Below, one piece after another: positions 33,694 to 43,320 of a DNA stretch of 64,000 bases. The stretch spans positions 1 through 64,000 of the forward strand of contig CAOKHZ010000002.1 in the NCBI GenBank assembly GCA_948468385.1, read 5' to 3'. Made by a program: the position numbers and the translations under genes. The DNA comes from an uncultured Faecalicatena sp. (GTDB lineage Bacteria; Bacillota; Clostridia; Lachnospirales; Lachnospiraceae). The stretch's first letter is position 1, and each line of letters opens with the position of its first letter. The notes under the pieces were generated by a model that had not been told where the DNA came from, searched no databases, and was given only the letters and a program-made list of their open reading frames with translations.

Positions 33694-35799
33694 ATGGACA
33701 ATCAGAATAACAACAACAATCCAAGGAACCGGCAGGGCATAAGCATTGTCATCGTGATGACGCTGCTGGTTGCCTTTGTTGTGATGAGTTTATATTCCAT
33801 GTCGGGAGGACAAGGGCCGGAGGAGATTTCCTACAGTAAGTTTCTGGAAAAGGTGGATGCGGGAGAGGTCAAGAAAGTGACGTATCAGTCTCCACGCCTT
33901 TATATCACGATGAAGACCACGGAGGAATTGCGCGGCGAGGCCGACAAAGATGATTCATCAGATAAGAAGGATTCGTCGGATGAGAAGGAAGGAGCTGCCG
34001 GCCGGCCGAGTGTTTATGGCTGGGGTACTTTGTTCGGGCAGGCCAATCAGGAGGAAGAGAGGCCGGATTATTATGCCACTTATATCCTTACCAATGACGG
34101 GCTGATCGAGCGTCTTCACGAGGCCGGAGTAGAAATCGTGGAGAAGCAGCCGGACACGATGTCCGCGATCCTTTTGGAGACCTTGATCATGTTCTTGCCA
34201 TTGATTGCCATTGCCATCGTGTTCACCGTGGTGATGCGGAAAGCGGCCAAGAGCGGCGGCATGGGCGGCGTGATGGGATTTGGCAAGAGCAATGCGAAAA
34301 TGTATGTGGAAAAAGAGACGGGTGTCACGTTCCAGGACGTTGCGGGCCAGGACGAGGCGAAGGAGTCCTTGCAGGAAGTTGTGGATTTCTTGCACAATCC
34401 AGAAAAATACACCGGAATTGGTGCCAAGCTTCCGAAGGGGGCTTTGTTGGTGGGACCTCCGGGAACTGGTAAAACGTTGTTGGCGAAAGCAGTGGCGGGA
34501 GAAGCCAAGGTACCGTTTTTTTCGTTGTCTGGTTCCGCGTTCGTTGAGATGTACGTCGGCGTGGGTGCTTCTCGCGTTCGTGACTTATTCAAGGAGGCGC
34601 AGCGGATGGCTCCGTGTATTGTCTTTATTGACGAGATTGATGCCATCGGCAAGTCGCGTGATACGTCGCTTGGAGGAAATGACGAGCGCGAGCAGACGTT
34701 GAACCAACTTTTGGCAGAGATGGATGGATTTGACACGAATAACGGATTATTATTGTTGGCGGCGACCAACCGTCCGGAGATTTTGGATCCGGCACTGTTG
34801 CGGCCGGGCAGGTTTGACCGGCGCATCATTGTGGACAAGCCGGACTTAAAGGGGCGTGTCGATACGCTGAAAGTGCATTCCAAGGACGTGAAGATGGATG
34901 AGAGCGTGGATTTGGAGGCAATCGCGTTGGCCACATCCGGCGCGGTGGGTTCCGATTTGGCCAACATGATTAACGAGGCGGCGATTAACGCCGTAAAGCG
35001 CGGCAGGGGCGTGGTCAGCCAATCTGACTTGTTCGAGGCGGTGGAAGTCGTACTGGTCGGCAAGGAAAAGAAGGATCGTATCATGAGCGAGGAAGAGAGA
35101 AGGATTGTGTCCTACCACGAGGTTGGACATGCGTTGGTGAGCGCGTTGCAAAAGGATTCCGAGCCGGTTCAGAAGATTACGATCGTTCCAAGGACCATGG
35201 GGGCGTTGGGCTACGTGATGCAGACTCCAGAGGAGGAAAAGTACCTTAACACGAAGAGCGAGTTGGAGGCGATGCTGGCAGGACTGTTAGCGGGACGCGC
35301 GGCTGAAGAAATCGTGTTTGACACGGTGACGACGGGAGCGTCCAATGATATCGAGCGGGCAACCAAGGTTGCCAGGGCGATGGTCACGCAGTATGGCATG
35401 TCCGAAAAATTCGGGTTGATTGGTTTGGAGTCCGTCCAGCATAAGTATTTGGATGGACGTGCGGTGCAGAATTGTGGCGAGGCGACTGCAGCCGAAATTG
35501 ACGGCGAAATTATGGCGATACTCAAGACTGCTTATGAGGAAGCGAAGCGTCTTTTGACCGAGAACCGGGAAGCGCTTGATAAGATTGCCGAGTTCCTGAT
35601 TGAGAAGGAGACCATTACCGGGAAAGAGTTCATGAAGATTTTCCGCGAAGTGAAGGGCATCGAGGAGCCGGACGAATCAGGAACGGAGCCGAGGAAAGAG
35701 GGCAGGATTGCCATGAAAGAGGTGAAAAGGCTTGGGGAAGATACGGCTGAAGAGATGACGGAAAAAAGTGGCTTGTTTGATGGTGAAGTTGATGAATAG
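33694..35799 (+). CDS. ftsH: ATP-dependent zinc metalloprotease FtsH
   Basis: A 701-residue membrane protease that degrades misfolded membrane proteins and short-lived regulators. Two N-terminal helices (about 14-34 and 160-184) flank an external domain with an Asp/Lys-rich stretch (about 88-104). Then come the AAA+ motor (Walker A GPPGTGKT at about 256, Walker B CIVFIDEIDAIG, second region of homology ATNRPEILDPALLRPGRFDRR) and the peptidase with HEVGHAL (about 477) and its later Asp ligand. ATG 33694 has GGAGG 7 nt upstream. It has its own promoter, and the next gene is uvrC. Nothing unusual was seen. Confidence 0.96.
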   Translation: MDNQNNNNNPRNRQGISIVIVMTLLVAFVVMSLYSMSGGQGPEEISYSKFLEKVDAGEVKKVTYQSPRLYITMKTTEELRGEADKDDSSDKKDSSDEKEGAAGRPSVYGWGTLFGQANQEEERPDYYATYILTNDGLIERLHEAGVEIVEKQPDTMSAILLETLIMFLPLIAIAIVFTVVMRKAAKSGGMGGVMGFGKSNAKMYVEKETGVTFQDVAGQDEAKESLQEVVDFLHNPEKYTGIGAKLPKGALLVGPPGTGKTLLAKAVAGEAKVPFFSLSGSAFVEMYVGVGASRVRDLFKEAQRMAPCIVFIDEIDAIGKSRDTSLGGNDEREQTLNQLLAEMDGFDTNNGLLLLAATNRPEILDPALLRPGRFDRRIIVDKPDLKGRVDTLKVHSKDVKMDESVDLEAIALATSGAVGSDLANMINEAAINAVKRGRGVVSQSDLFEAVEVVLVGKEKKDRIMSEEERRIVSYHEVGHALVSALQKDSEPVQKITIVPRTMGALGYVMQTPEEEKYLNTKSELEAMLAGLLAGRAAEEIVFDTVTTGASNDIERATKVARAMVTQYGMSEKFGLIGLESVQHKYLDGRAVQNCGEATAAEIDGEIMAILKTAYEEAKRLLTENREALDKIAEFLIEKETITGKEFMKIFREVKGIEEPDESGTEPRKEGRIAMKEVKRLGEDTAEEMTEKSGLFDGEVDE

Positions 35800-35801
35800 A
35801 A

Positions 35802-35845
35802 AAGGAAGACGGGCAGGGAGGGCGGATATGCCTCCCTTGTCTTTT
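35802..35845 (+). terminator. Terminator after ftsH
   Basis: An imperfect hairpin, AAGACGGGCAGGGAGG / CCTCCCTTGTCTT, ends in TTTTATG just after the stop codon. Confidence 0.65.
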
Positions 35846-35870
35846 ATGAAAAATGAAGGCACTATAAAAA

Positions 35871-37724
35871 ATGGAAGAGTATAATTTTGACATTCAGGAA
35901 GAATTGAAAAAGCTTCCCCAGAGACCCGGCGTTTACATCATGCATGACGAAAAGGATCAAATTATCTACGTGGGAAAGGCCATTAGCTTGAAGAACCGGG
36001 TGCGGCAGTACTTTCAGACGAGTCGTAACAAAGGAATCAAGATTGAGCAGATGGTGACCCATATCCGGCGATTTGAATATATTGTGACGGACTCGGAATT
36101 GGAAGCACTGGTATTGGAATGCAACTTGATCAAGGAGCATCGTCCCAAATATAACACGATGCTGATGGATGACAAGGCTTATCCGTTCATCAAGGTAACG
36201 GTGAACGAGGCCTTTCCGCGGGTGATGCTGGCGCGGGAGATGAAAAAGGACAAATGTAAATATTTTGGCCCATATACGAGTAGTCAGGCGGTGCGTGACA
36301 CGTTGGATCTTTTGCACAAGTTGTATTGCATTCGAACTTGTAACCGCAATCTTCCGCGTGACATCGGAAATGAGCGGCCATGTTTGAATTACCACATCCA
36401 CCAGTGCAAAGCACCGTGTCAGGGTTATGTTTCACAGGAGGAGTACGCGGAAGCGATTGGGGAGGTACTGCGGTTTTTAAACGGAAATTTTGACGGTCTC
36501 TTGAAGGAGCTTGCGGAAAAGATGAATCAGGCCGCCGAGGAGTTGGAGTTCGAGAAAGCGATTGAATACCGGGAACTTTTAGGAAGCGTGAAAAAGATTG
36601 CCCAGAAGCAGAAAATTACGGATTCAAGCGGCGAGGACAGGGACGTTTTGGCGGCGGCGATGGAAGAGGAGGACGCGGTCGTGCAGGTGTTCTTTATTCG
36701 CGGCGGCAGGCTGATTGGAAGGGATCACTTTTACCTGAAAATCATAAAGGGAGAGACGGTGGGAAGCGTTTTGGACAGCTTCATCAAACAATATTATGCA
36801 GGGACTCCGTTCGTTCCGTCGGAACTGATGGTTCAGGAGGAACTGGAGGAAGCGTCCTTGATTGAGGAGTGGCTGACGGCGAAGCGAGGGACGAAGGTTT
36901 CCATCCGCGTACCCAAGAAAGGGACGAAGGAAAAATTGGTGGAGCTGGCGGCGGATAATGCCCGCATGGTTTTGACGAAGGACAAGGAGCGTTTGAAGCG
37001 GGAGGAAGGTCGCACGATTGGGGCGGTAAAGGAAATTGAGGGGCTGCTTGGCCTGAAAGACATACGAAGGATGGAGGCCTATGACATTTCAAATACCAAT
37101 GGTTTCGAGTCGGTCGGCTCCATGGTGGTGTATGATAGGGGAAAGCCGAAACGAAACGATTACCGTAAGTTTAAAATCAGGGGAGTCAAAGGCCCTGACG
37201 ATTATGCGAGCATGCGGGAGGTGTTGACGCGGCGATTCACCCACGGATTGCGGGAGCGCGAGGAAAGCAAGGAGTTAGGCGGATTCACGCTGTTTCCCGA
37301 CTTGATTTTGATGGACGGCGGCCGGGGGCAGGTTAATATCGCGCTGCAGGTGTTAGGCGACCTTCGGCTTGACATCCCGGTGTGCGGGATGGTAAAGGAT
37401 GACCATCATCGCACGAGGGGATTATACTATCAAAACGAAATCATTGCGATTGATCATTCGTCGGAGGCGTTCCGTCTGATTACGCGGATCCAGGACGAGG
37501 CCCATCGCTTTGCGATTGAATTTCATAAGCAATTGCGAGGAAAGGGGCAGGTGCATTCTATATTGGATGACATCATTGGAATCGGGCCGGCCCGCAGGAA
37601 AGCCTTGATGCGTGAATTTGCGAGTTTGGACGAAATCAAGGCGGCGACGGTGGAGGAACTTTCCAAGATTCCGGGAATGAATGAAAAGGCGGCGCGGTCC
37701 GTATATCAATTTTTCCGGCAGTGA
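35871..37724 (+). CDS. uvrC: Excinuclease ABC subunit C
   Basis: This 617-residue nuclease makes both incisions in nucleotide excision repair with UvrA and UvrB. The GIY-YIG domain opens the protein ([20 protein letters not shown], about 17-36). The UVR motif follows near residue 210 ([16 protein letters not shown]). The RNase H-like C-terminal nuclease includes [17 protein letters not shown] (about 404) and [13 protein letters not shown]. The tandem helix-hairpin-helix end is [13 protein letters not shown] ... [16 protein letters not shown]. Length and domain order are standard. The ribosome binding site is weak (AATGAAGGC). It is directly upstream of hprK. Confidence 0.96.
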   Translation: MEEYNFDIQEELKKLPQRPGVYIMHDEKDQIIYVGKAISLKNRVRQYFQTSRNKGIKIEQMVTHIRRFEYIVTDSELEALVLECNLIKEHRPKYNTMLMDDKAYPFIKVTVNEAFPRVMLAREMKKDKCKYFGPYTSSQAVRDTLDLLHKLYCIRTCNRNLPRDIGNERPCLNYHIHQCKAPCQGYVSQEEYAEAIGEVLRFLNGNFDGLLKELAEKMNQAAEELEFEKAIEYRELLGSVKKIAQKQKITDSSGEDRDVLAAAMEEEDAVVQVFFIRGGRLIGRDHFYLKIIKGETVGSVLDSFIKQYYAGTPFVPSELMVQEELEEASLIEEWLTAKRGTKVSIRVPKKGTKEKLVELAADNARMVLTKDKERLKREEGRTIGAVKEIEGLLGLKDIRRMEAYDISNTNGFESVGSMVVYDRGKPKRNDYRKFKIRGVKGPDDYASMREVLTRRFTHGLREREESKELGGFTLFPDLILMDGGRGQVNIALQVLGDLRLDIPVCGMVKDDHHRTRGLYYQNEIIAIDHSSEAFRLITRIQDEAHRFAIEFHKQLRGKGQVHSILDDIIGIGPARRKALMREFASLDEIKAATVEELSKIPGMNEKAARSVYQFFRQ

Positions 37725-37798
37725 ACCAGCAAGACGTGTATCATGACGTCAAAATGCCTTTTGAAGCGACATTATTTATAGAAAGGAATGGGAAGAGA

Positions 37799-38731
37799 AT
37801 GGGACGTGGCGTAAAGTTAAATACGATGGCGGAACGGATGGAGTTAAAGAATCTGACGCCGATGGTGGATTTGGTAAACAAGGAGATTTTGGTTCCGGAC
37901 ATTAACCGGCCGGCTTTGCAGTTGACCGGATATTTCGTACATTTTGACGAGGAGCGCGTACAAATCATTGGTTACGTGGAATATACTTATCTGGAACAGT
38001 TGGAGAAAGAACGGAAGCTGGAGATTTATACGGAACTGCTTTCGCATAAGATTCCTTGTATCGTGTATAGCAGGGAGCTTCAGCCGGATCAGGAGCTTTT
38101 GGAAATGGCGACGGAGAAGGACATTCCCGTTTTACAGACGGTATCGGCCACGTCGGCATTTACGGCAGAATTGATACGGTGGTTGAATGAAAAGCTAGCA
38201 CCATGCATTTCCATTCACGGGGTGTTGGTTGACGTATACGGTGTCGGCGTATTGATTATGGGAGAGAGCGGCATCGGTAAAAGCGAGGCCGCGTTGGAGT
38301 TGATTAAGAGGGGACATCGTCTGGTGACGGACGACGTCGTGGAAATCCGCAAGATTAGCGATGACACGTTGATTGGATCGGCACCGGACATCACGAGGCA
38401 TTTTATTGAGCTACGAGGCATCGGTATCGTGGACGTAAAGTCCATGTTTGGTGTACAAAGTGTCCGGGAGAACCAGTCTATTGATTTGGTCATTACGTTG
38501 GAGGACTGGAGCCGCGACAAGGAATACGACCGGTTGGGACTGGAGGAAAAATATACGGAATTTTTAGGCAATCGAGTGGTGTGCCATAGCATTCCGATTC
38601 GTCCGGGACGGAATCTGGCAATCATCGTGGAGTCCGCGGCGGTCAACCATAGGCAGAAGCAGATGGGATATAATGCCGCGCAAGAGTTGTATAAGCGCGT
38701 GCAGGAAAACCTGACCAGAAAGAGAAATTAA
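37799..38731 (+). CDS. hprK: HPr kinase/phosphorylase
   Basis: A 310-residue bifunctional enzyme that phosphorylates or dephosphorylates HPr at the regulatory serine, the sensor of carbon catabolite repression in Gram-positive bacteria. Features are MELKNLTP and VPDINRPALQLTGYF (N-terminal domain), Walker A GESGIGKSE (about 156-164), DDVVEIRKI and the family signature ELRGIGIVDVKSMFG (about 204-218). The start at 37799 gives the standard length with AAAGGAATGGGAAGAG upstream; a GTG at 37721 overlapping the uvrC stop would add 26 untypical residues. The link to the HPr-like protein at 6.5 kb is suggestive only. Confidence 0.93.
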   Translation: MGRGVKLNTMAERMELKNLTPMVDLVNKEILVPDINRPALQLTGYFVHFDEERVQIIGYVEYTYLEQLEKERKLEIYTELLSHKIPCIVYSRELQPDQELLEMATEKDIPVLQTVSATSAFTAELIRWLNEKLAPCISIHGVLVDVYGVGVLIMGESGIGKSEAALELIKRGHRLVTDDVVEIRKISDDTLIGSAPDITRHFIELRGIGIVDVKSMFGVQSVRENQSIDLVITLEDWSRDKEYDRLGLEEKYTEFLGNRVVCHSIPIRPGRNLAIIVESAAVNHRQKQMGYNAAQELYKRVQENLTRKRN

Positions 38732-38785
38732 AGGCGTGGAATGAAAGACAAGGAACGAAAGGCGGAAAACGAAAGACGGGTTACT

Positions 38786-38817
38786 AAAAAAGTGGAAGCG
38801 AATGCCTCCACTTTTTT
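38786..38817 (+). terminator. Terminator of the uvrC-hprK operon
   Basis: AAAAAAGTGGA (38786-38796) pairs with TCCACTTTTTT (38807-38817). This is a classical intrinsic terminator. Confidence 0.9.
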
Positions 38818-38940
38818 GTGTCATAGGAAACTTCGTTCCCTATGACACAAAACCCTCCGGGGGATGCGCACTTCGCGCCTAAGGAAAATGGCTGCTAACG
38901 CAGGCGCGCTCCGGTGAGAGAGTCCGGCAAGCCGGACTCT
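38818..38940. other. Run of strong stem-loops between hprK and the PBP gene
   Basis: A 10-bp stem GTGTCATAGG / CCTATGACAC (38818-38848) and a 10-bp stem AGAGTCCGGC / GCCGGACTCT (38919-38940, loop AA) lie between the hprK terminator and the end of the convergent PBP gene. GCGC-rich palindromes lie between them. Neither has a T tract. They may be remnants of a repeat element or processing sites. Confidence 0.5.
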
Positions 38941-38980
38941 TAGTTCATTTATAAGGAACCTTTGTTTTGCGTGAACGGTG

Positions 38981-41626
38981 TCAGGCACCACCGCCCTCGC
39001 CGCCGGTGTTTCCACCCTCGCCGCCGGTGTTTCCACCCTCGCCGCCGGTGTTTCCGCCCTCGCCGCCGGTGTTTCCACCCTCGCCGCCAGTGTTTCCACC
39101 CTCGTTGCCGGTGTTTCCACCCTCGTTGCCGGTGTTTCCGCCTTCATTGCCGCCCGGGGCTTCCCCGTTGCCGCCTTCCCCGTTCTGGTTATTTTGTTCT
39201 TCCTCTTCCTGTCGTCTTCTTTCTTCTTCCTCTTCTTGCTTTATCCTTTCTTCTTCGGCTTTCTGCCATTCTTCCTCACACAAGGTACAACGCTGTGCCG
39301 GGATGCTTCCGGCCGCGAAATACTCTGTGATGGTGGATCCACAATGCGAACTGGCAAGTTTCCCGCTTCTGGAGCAGACGGTTTGCTTCTGGATGCCGGC
39401 CGGCATCGTAAAAGCGGTGTACGGCTGATCCGCGTGCAACCGGGTCATGATGTTTTTCCACAGTGTCTTGTGCCATGACTGGCTGTAAATATTGGCCATT
39501 GGCTTGTATGCGTCAAACCCGCCCCACACGCCGGCCGTATAGTACGGAGTATAACCGACAAACCAGAGGTCGCGGCTGTCATCGGTCGTGCCGGTCTTGC
39601 CGGCTTCTGCCATGTTGGGCAGGGCCGCTTCGCCACCGGTTCCATAAGGACCATTGACGACGTCTTCCATGGCGTTGGTAAGCAAGGCGGCCGTCGTCTC
39701 CTTCAGGACGCGGCGCGACTCCGGCGTGCTGTTATCCAATAAGACGTTGCCGTCGTGGTCAAGTACCTTGCTATAGAAAATTGGCTTGTTGTAGACGCCG
39801 CCGTTGGCAATCGCCGCATAAGCGGCCGTCAGTTCCAGATTGGTGACACCGTTCGTGACACCGCCAAGTGCGGTCGCCTGCTGGATGTCGGTGTTACCGT
39901 TTTCATCCATCTCGACCAACGTGGTAAATCCAAAATTAATCAAGTAGTCATAGCCTGTCCGAGGACCAATCGCGGTCAACGTCTTCAACGTGACGACGTT
40001 GATGGAATGGGCGATTGCCCTTCGTATGGTGGTCGGCCCGATATAGCGGTTGTCCCAGTTCTTGGCCTTCTCCCCGTTTGCGTAGGTAAACGGTTCGTCG
40101 TCGTCAACCGAGCTCGCCAACGTATAGCCGCAACTGTCGATGGCCGGGGCGAAGGTGGAAAGCACCTTGAAGCACGATCCCGGCTGGCGCGGATTGTCCG
40201 TCGCGCGGTTGAACGAGAGACTTGCGGTCTTTTCCCCACGTCCGCCGCCGATGGCCAACACTTTTCCGGTCTTTTGATCCATGACCACGACGGAAGCTTG
40301 TGGCTGTGGCGTGATGTCGATGCGTTCGACGACGGTGTCCTCCTCCGTGATGCCAAGCGTGGACTTGTATTCATAGACCGCCGCATAGGCCTCCTCTTGT
40401 GAGGAGAAAACGGGGTATTCGATATTCCAGGCTTGTTTGATGTATTGATGGAACATTTCCTTGCTGAAATGTTGTTCTTCTCGTCCGTCCGCCCAATAAA
40501 CGGAGATGGCAAGTTCCACCCCGTACTGCGCCCCGAATGAGGAATAAACGCTTGGGTTGTTGATTTCCTCGTCACAAATCCATTGAATCCATGGATTCTG
40601 TGTCGCGTAAATCTGCAGGCCGCCGCTAAATATCAAATCCCGCGCTTGTTGGTAAGTGTAGCCTTTTCGTTCCTGCAAGTCCTCGTAAAGCTGTAACAGT
40701 AACGCGTCCATGAAATAACTGTATGGCCGGGTATCTTCAAGCGGTGCGTTAATCTTTATACGATCATACACCGGGTCGGCAATCGCCTCGTCATACGCCG
40801 TTTGCGAAATGTAACCTTGCTCCAACATTTTGGTCAGGACGGTTTTTCGTCGTTCCGCATTGTCCTCTGGATAGACCGTGGGGTCGTAGGCCGTGGGATT
40901 CTGCGTAATGCCGGCAATCACGGTCACTTCGGATAAGGTGAGATCTGAGGCGTTCTTGCCAAAATAGCGCTGGGCCGCGGCTTGTACGCCGTAGCACCCT
41001 TGTCCGAGGTTCACGGTGTTCATGTAGGCTTCCAAGATCTCGTCCTTGCTCATCTGTTTTTCAATGCTGAGCGCGAGCACTTGTTCTTGTAACTTTCGTT
41101 TTAGGCTATCCATGAACGTGGCCTCGTTCAAAAAGTCGGGAAAGACGTTGTTTTTAATCAATTGCTGGGTCAACGTGCTGGCTCCCTCGCGCCTTCTGAA
41201 ACCGGAGAGGACGGTACGCAAGCCCGCGCGCAGGATGCCTTGCGGGTCGATGCCGTTGTGCTGGTAGAAACGCTCGTCCTCGACGGCGACGAAAGCCTTG
41301 CCGAAATAGTCCGGGAGCGCGTCAATAGTTTGATATATACGGTTTGCGTCCGCGTCTGAAAATTTCTCCAACAAGGAACCATCCGCCTCTGCATAGACAA
41401 AGGACGAAAAACCCTTCGGCCTTACGTTGTCCGGGGTGATGGTGGGAGCGTCGTCGATGATGACTTTCGCAAAATATCCTACGCCTCCGACCGCCAGGAT
41501 GATAAGTAAAAGAAAGCAAATCAGAAGGGCATGGAATAAACGCACGCCGACACGTTTCTTCTTCATTGGTTTTTTTGAGGAGATTTGTTCCTTTTTCTTC
41601 TCAAGTGGTTCTTTTCCATAATTCAT
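38981..41626 (-). CDS. Class A penicillin-binding protein (PBP1A family)
   Basis: An 881-residue cell-wall synthase combining glycan polymerisation and cross-linking. A basic tail and one helix (about 30-52) are followed by the GT51 domain (EDERFYQHNGID with the catalytic Glu, about 116; GASTLTQQLIKN). The transpeptidase domain has the serine motif PGSCFK (about 483-488), SIN (about 534) and KTGTT (about 684). The end of the protein is a low-complexity tail with an EEEERRRQEEEEQ stretch and then seven copies of the heptapeptide NTGGEGG or NTGNEGG, encoded by 21-bp repeats. A TTTATT-N17-TATAAT promoter is found upstream. The extracytoplasmic Gly/Asn-rich tail probably spans or contacts the wall. 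Confidence 0.94.
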   Translation of the reverse strand: MNYGKEPLEKKKEQISSKKPMKKKRVGVRLFHALLICFLLLIILAVGGVGYFAKVIIDDAPTITPDNVRPKGFSSFVYAEADGSLLEKFSDADANRIYQTIDALPDYFGKAFVAVEDERFYQHNGIDPQGILRAGLRTVLSGFRRREGASTLTQQLIKNNVFPDFLNEATFMDSLKRKLQEQVLALSIEKQMSKDEILEAYMNTVNLGQGCYGVQAAAQRYFGKNASDLTLSEVTVIAGITQNPTAYDPTVYPEDNAERRKTVLTKMLEQGYISQTAYDEAIADPVYDRIKINAPLEDTRPYSYFMDALLLQLYEDLQERKGYTYQQARDLIFSGGLQIYATQNPWIQWICDEEINNPSVYSSFGAQYGVELAISVYWADGREEQHFSKEMFHQYIKQAWNIEYPVFSSQEEAYAAVYEYKSTLGITEEDTVVERIDITPQPQASVVVMDQKTGKVLAIGGGRGEKTASLSFNRATDNPRQPGSCFKVLSTFAPAIDSCGYTLASSVDDDEPFTYANGEKAKNWDNRYIGPTTIRRAIAHSINVVTLKTLTAIGPRTGYDYLINFGFTTLVEMDENGNTDIQQATALGGVTNGVTNLELTAAYAAIANGGVYNKPIFYSKVLDHDGNVLLDNSTPESRRVLKETTAALLTNAMEDVVNGPYGTGGEAALPNMAEAGKTGTTDDSRDLWFVGYTPYYTAGVWGGFDAYKPMANIYSQSWHKTLWKNIMTRLHADQPYTAFTMPAGIQKQTVCSRSGKLASSHCGSTITEYFAAGSIPAQRCTLCEEEWQKAEEERIKQEEEEERRRQEEEEQNNQNGEGGNGEAPGGNEGGNTGNEGGNTGNEGGNTGGEGGNTGGEGGNTGGEGGNTGGEGGNTGGEGGGA
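38993..39150 (-). repeat. 21-bp tandem repeat encoding the PBP tail
   Basis: About seven units of CCGCCGGTGTTTCCACCCTC(G) are present on the plus strand, some with TTGCCG in place of CGCCGG. Copy-number change would add or remove one heptapeptide each time. Confidence 0.85.
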
Positions 41627-41732
41627 GAATCATAAACCTCCTATTCGCACTAGCGTAGCGACTGAAAATAAAGCGGTCACTCACGAGTGTACTGGCCTGA
41701 TTACTTTCAGCTAAATTTCGCCAAGTGTTCTT

Positions 41733-41761
41733 ATTATAACAAACTTATAGTTTTAAATAAA
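41733..41761 (-). promoter_or_regulatory. Promoter of the PBP gene
   Basis: On the minus strand TTTATT (41761-41756), 17 bp and TATAAT (41738-41733) lie about 107 bp before the start. The 317-bp gap also holds the yigZ promoter region and short inverted repeats near 41645-41720. Confidence 0.5.
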
Positions 41762-41827
41762 GGGGAAAAACAAAAAGTTCATATTTTGATAAAAAAACTT
41801 AAGAAAATCTTGTGATTTCCGAGATTT

Positions 41828-41836
41828 TGGTATAGT
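41828..41836 (+). promoter_or_regulatory. Extended -10 promoter candidate for yigZ
   Basis: TG, one base, then TATAGT (41831-41836) form an extended -10 about 107 bp before yigZ. A small AAAATCT / AGATTTT palindrome lies just upstream. Confidence 0.4.
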
Positions 41837-41943
41837 GTAATGGGAGGGAACCCGTGCAACGTTGTTGGCCGTGGAAGGCATAGGGGCATCCTCGCGGTGA
41901 TACCGTGTGACAGTGAAAACGGAAAGAATAGGAGACAAGGAAG

Positions 41944-42597
41944 ATGAGTTATCAGACGGTGTATCAGGGCGGTAGCGCGGAAATCGTCGAGAAGAAGTCG
42001 CGTTTTATCGCCAAGGTATTTTCAATAAAGACAGAGGAGGAGGCACTAAAGGTTCTTGAGGACGTGAAGAAACAGTATTGGGATGCCAGACACCATTGTT
42101 GGGCATATGTCCTTGAGGAAAATCAGCCACAAGAGCGCTTTAGTGACGACGGGGAGCCGTCGGGGACGGCGGGACGGCCGATTCTCGAGGTGATACGGGG
42201 GCAAGGGCTGCGGGGCGTGATGATTGTCGTCATCCGCTATTTTGGCGGTACGCTCCTTGGAACCGGCGGTCTGGTGCGGGCCTATACGCAGGCCGCCAAA
42301 GAAGGCATTCTGGCGAGTACCGTGATTTGCAAGGAAAGCGGTTTTTTGCTGACAATCGCGACCGATTATACCGGGTTGGGAAAAATTCAATACTTGCTTG
42401 GACAAAGGGGGATTCCCGTCGCGGACTCCCGTTACACGGACGAGGTGGAATTGGACGTGCTGGTCTCGGAGGAAGAAGAGGGGCGACTTAAAAAGGAAAT
42501 TGCGGAGGCGACGAATGCCAGGGCGCGAACCCGGCGGGCGGGGTCTTGTTTCTTTGCCGAGATAGGCGGGGAGCGCAAGGTGTTGGATGAAAAATGA
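41944..42597 (+). CDS. YigZ/IMPACT family protein (UPF0029)
   Basis: A 217-residue protein of the YigZ family. The conserved N-terminal domain shows EIVEKKSRFIAKVFSIKTEEEA, DARHHCWAY, FSDDGEPSGTAGRPIL (about 61-76) and VIRYFGGTLLGTGGLVRAYTQAA (about 97-119). A DUF1949-type domain follows (about 140-205). Homologues are thought to act on translation or nucleic acids, but the molecular role in bacteria is not settled. The ATG follows GGAGACAAGGAAG. A bidirectional terminator separates it from hpf. Confidence 0.9.
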   Translation: MSYQTVYQGGSAEIVEKKSRFIAKVFSIKTEEEALKVLEDVKKQYWDARHHCWAYVLEENQPQERFSDDGEPSGTAGRPILEVIRGQGLRGVMIVVIRYFGGTLLGTGGLVRAYTQAAKEGILASTVICKESGFLLTIATDYTGLGKIQYLLGQRGIPVADSRYTDEVELDVLVSEEEEGRLKKEIAEATNARARTRRAGSCFFAEIGGERKVLDEK

Positions 42598-42612
42598 AAG
42601 ATGGCATGAAAA

Positions 42613-42634
42613 AGGGGTTGCGTTGGCAACCCCT
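42613..42634. terminator. Bidirectional terminator between yigZ and hpf
   Basis: AGGGGTTGC / GCAACCCCT with a GTTG loop is followed by GGTATTTTG on the plus strand and TTTTTCATG on the minus strand. Confidence 0.85.
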
Positions 42635-42662
42635 GGTATTTTGTTGGCGAGAAAAATGAGAA

Positions 42663-43220
42663 TCAGCTAAACTCCGGTTCAATCAATCCGAAAGAACCAT
42701 CCTTTCTCTTGTATACGACGTTCACCTCGTCGGTTTCCGCGTTGCAGAAGACGAAGAAATTGTGTCCCAAAAGGTCCATCTGTACGCAGGCATCCTCGGG
42801 GAACATCGGTTTGATGCCAAAACGCTTGGTGCGCACGATGTTGATGTCTTCATCTTCGACGGGTTCTTCTTCCGACTCGAAGAACTCTTTTTTGAAACTG
42901 TTGCCGGAGCTCGATGCCGTCGGGTGTCCCTGGCTCTTGGCAATCAGTTTGTTTTTGTATTTGCGAAGCTGCCGTTCGATGACCTCCTCCACGAGGTCGA
43001 TGGACACGTACATGTCGCTGCTTGTCTGCTCGGAGCGGATGATGTTGCCCTTGACCGGGATGGTCACCTCGATTTTCTGGCGCTCCTTCTCCACGCTCAG
43101 GGTCACGATGATTTCCGTTTCAGGAGTGAAATAACGTTCCAGTTTTCCAAGCTTCTGCTCGACCGCGTTGCGTAGTCCGGTTGTTACTTCGATGTTCTTT
43201 CCACTGATGATAAAATTCAT
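42663..43220 (-). CDS. hpf: Long-form ribosome hibernation promoting factor
   Basis: A 185-residue protein that joins 70S ribosomes into inactive 100S dimers in stationary phase. The N-terminal S30AE domain spans about 1-105 (MNFIISGKNIEVTTGLRNAV). A variable acidic linker with SEEEPVEDED lies around residue 125. The C-terminal dimerisation domain (about 130-185, VRTKRFGIKPMFPEDACVQM and LGHNFFVFCNAETDEVNVVY) is typical of Firmicutes. ATG 43220 is preceded by AAAGGAG; the frame also has an upstream TTG at 43229. It is probably cotranscribed with nothing else. Confidence 0.95.
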   Translation of the reverse strand: MNFIISGKNIEVTTGLRNAVEQKLGKLERYFTPETEIIVTLSVEKERQKIEVTIPVKGNIIRSEQTSSDMYVSIDLVEEVIERQLRKYKNKLIAKSQGHPTASSSGNSFKKEFFESEEEPVEDEDINIVRTKRFGIKPMFPEDACVQMDLLGHNFFVFCNAETDEVNVVYKRKDGSFGLIEPEFS

Positions 43221-43320
43221 ACTGTTCAACTCCTTTTTTGTTCAAATTGCACAGAAAAACATGATTTTTTGTCCGTGCTTATATTCAGATTATAACATGA
43301 AAAGGAGTGAATGTATAGAG

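Noticed and set aside
38993-39150. CRISPR or minisatellite noncoding array
   Set aside because: The units are in frame with the C-terminus of the penicillin-binding protein and encode a heptapeptide.
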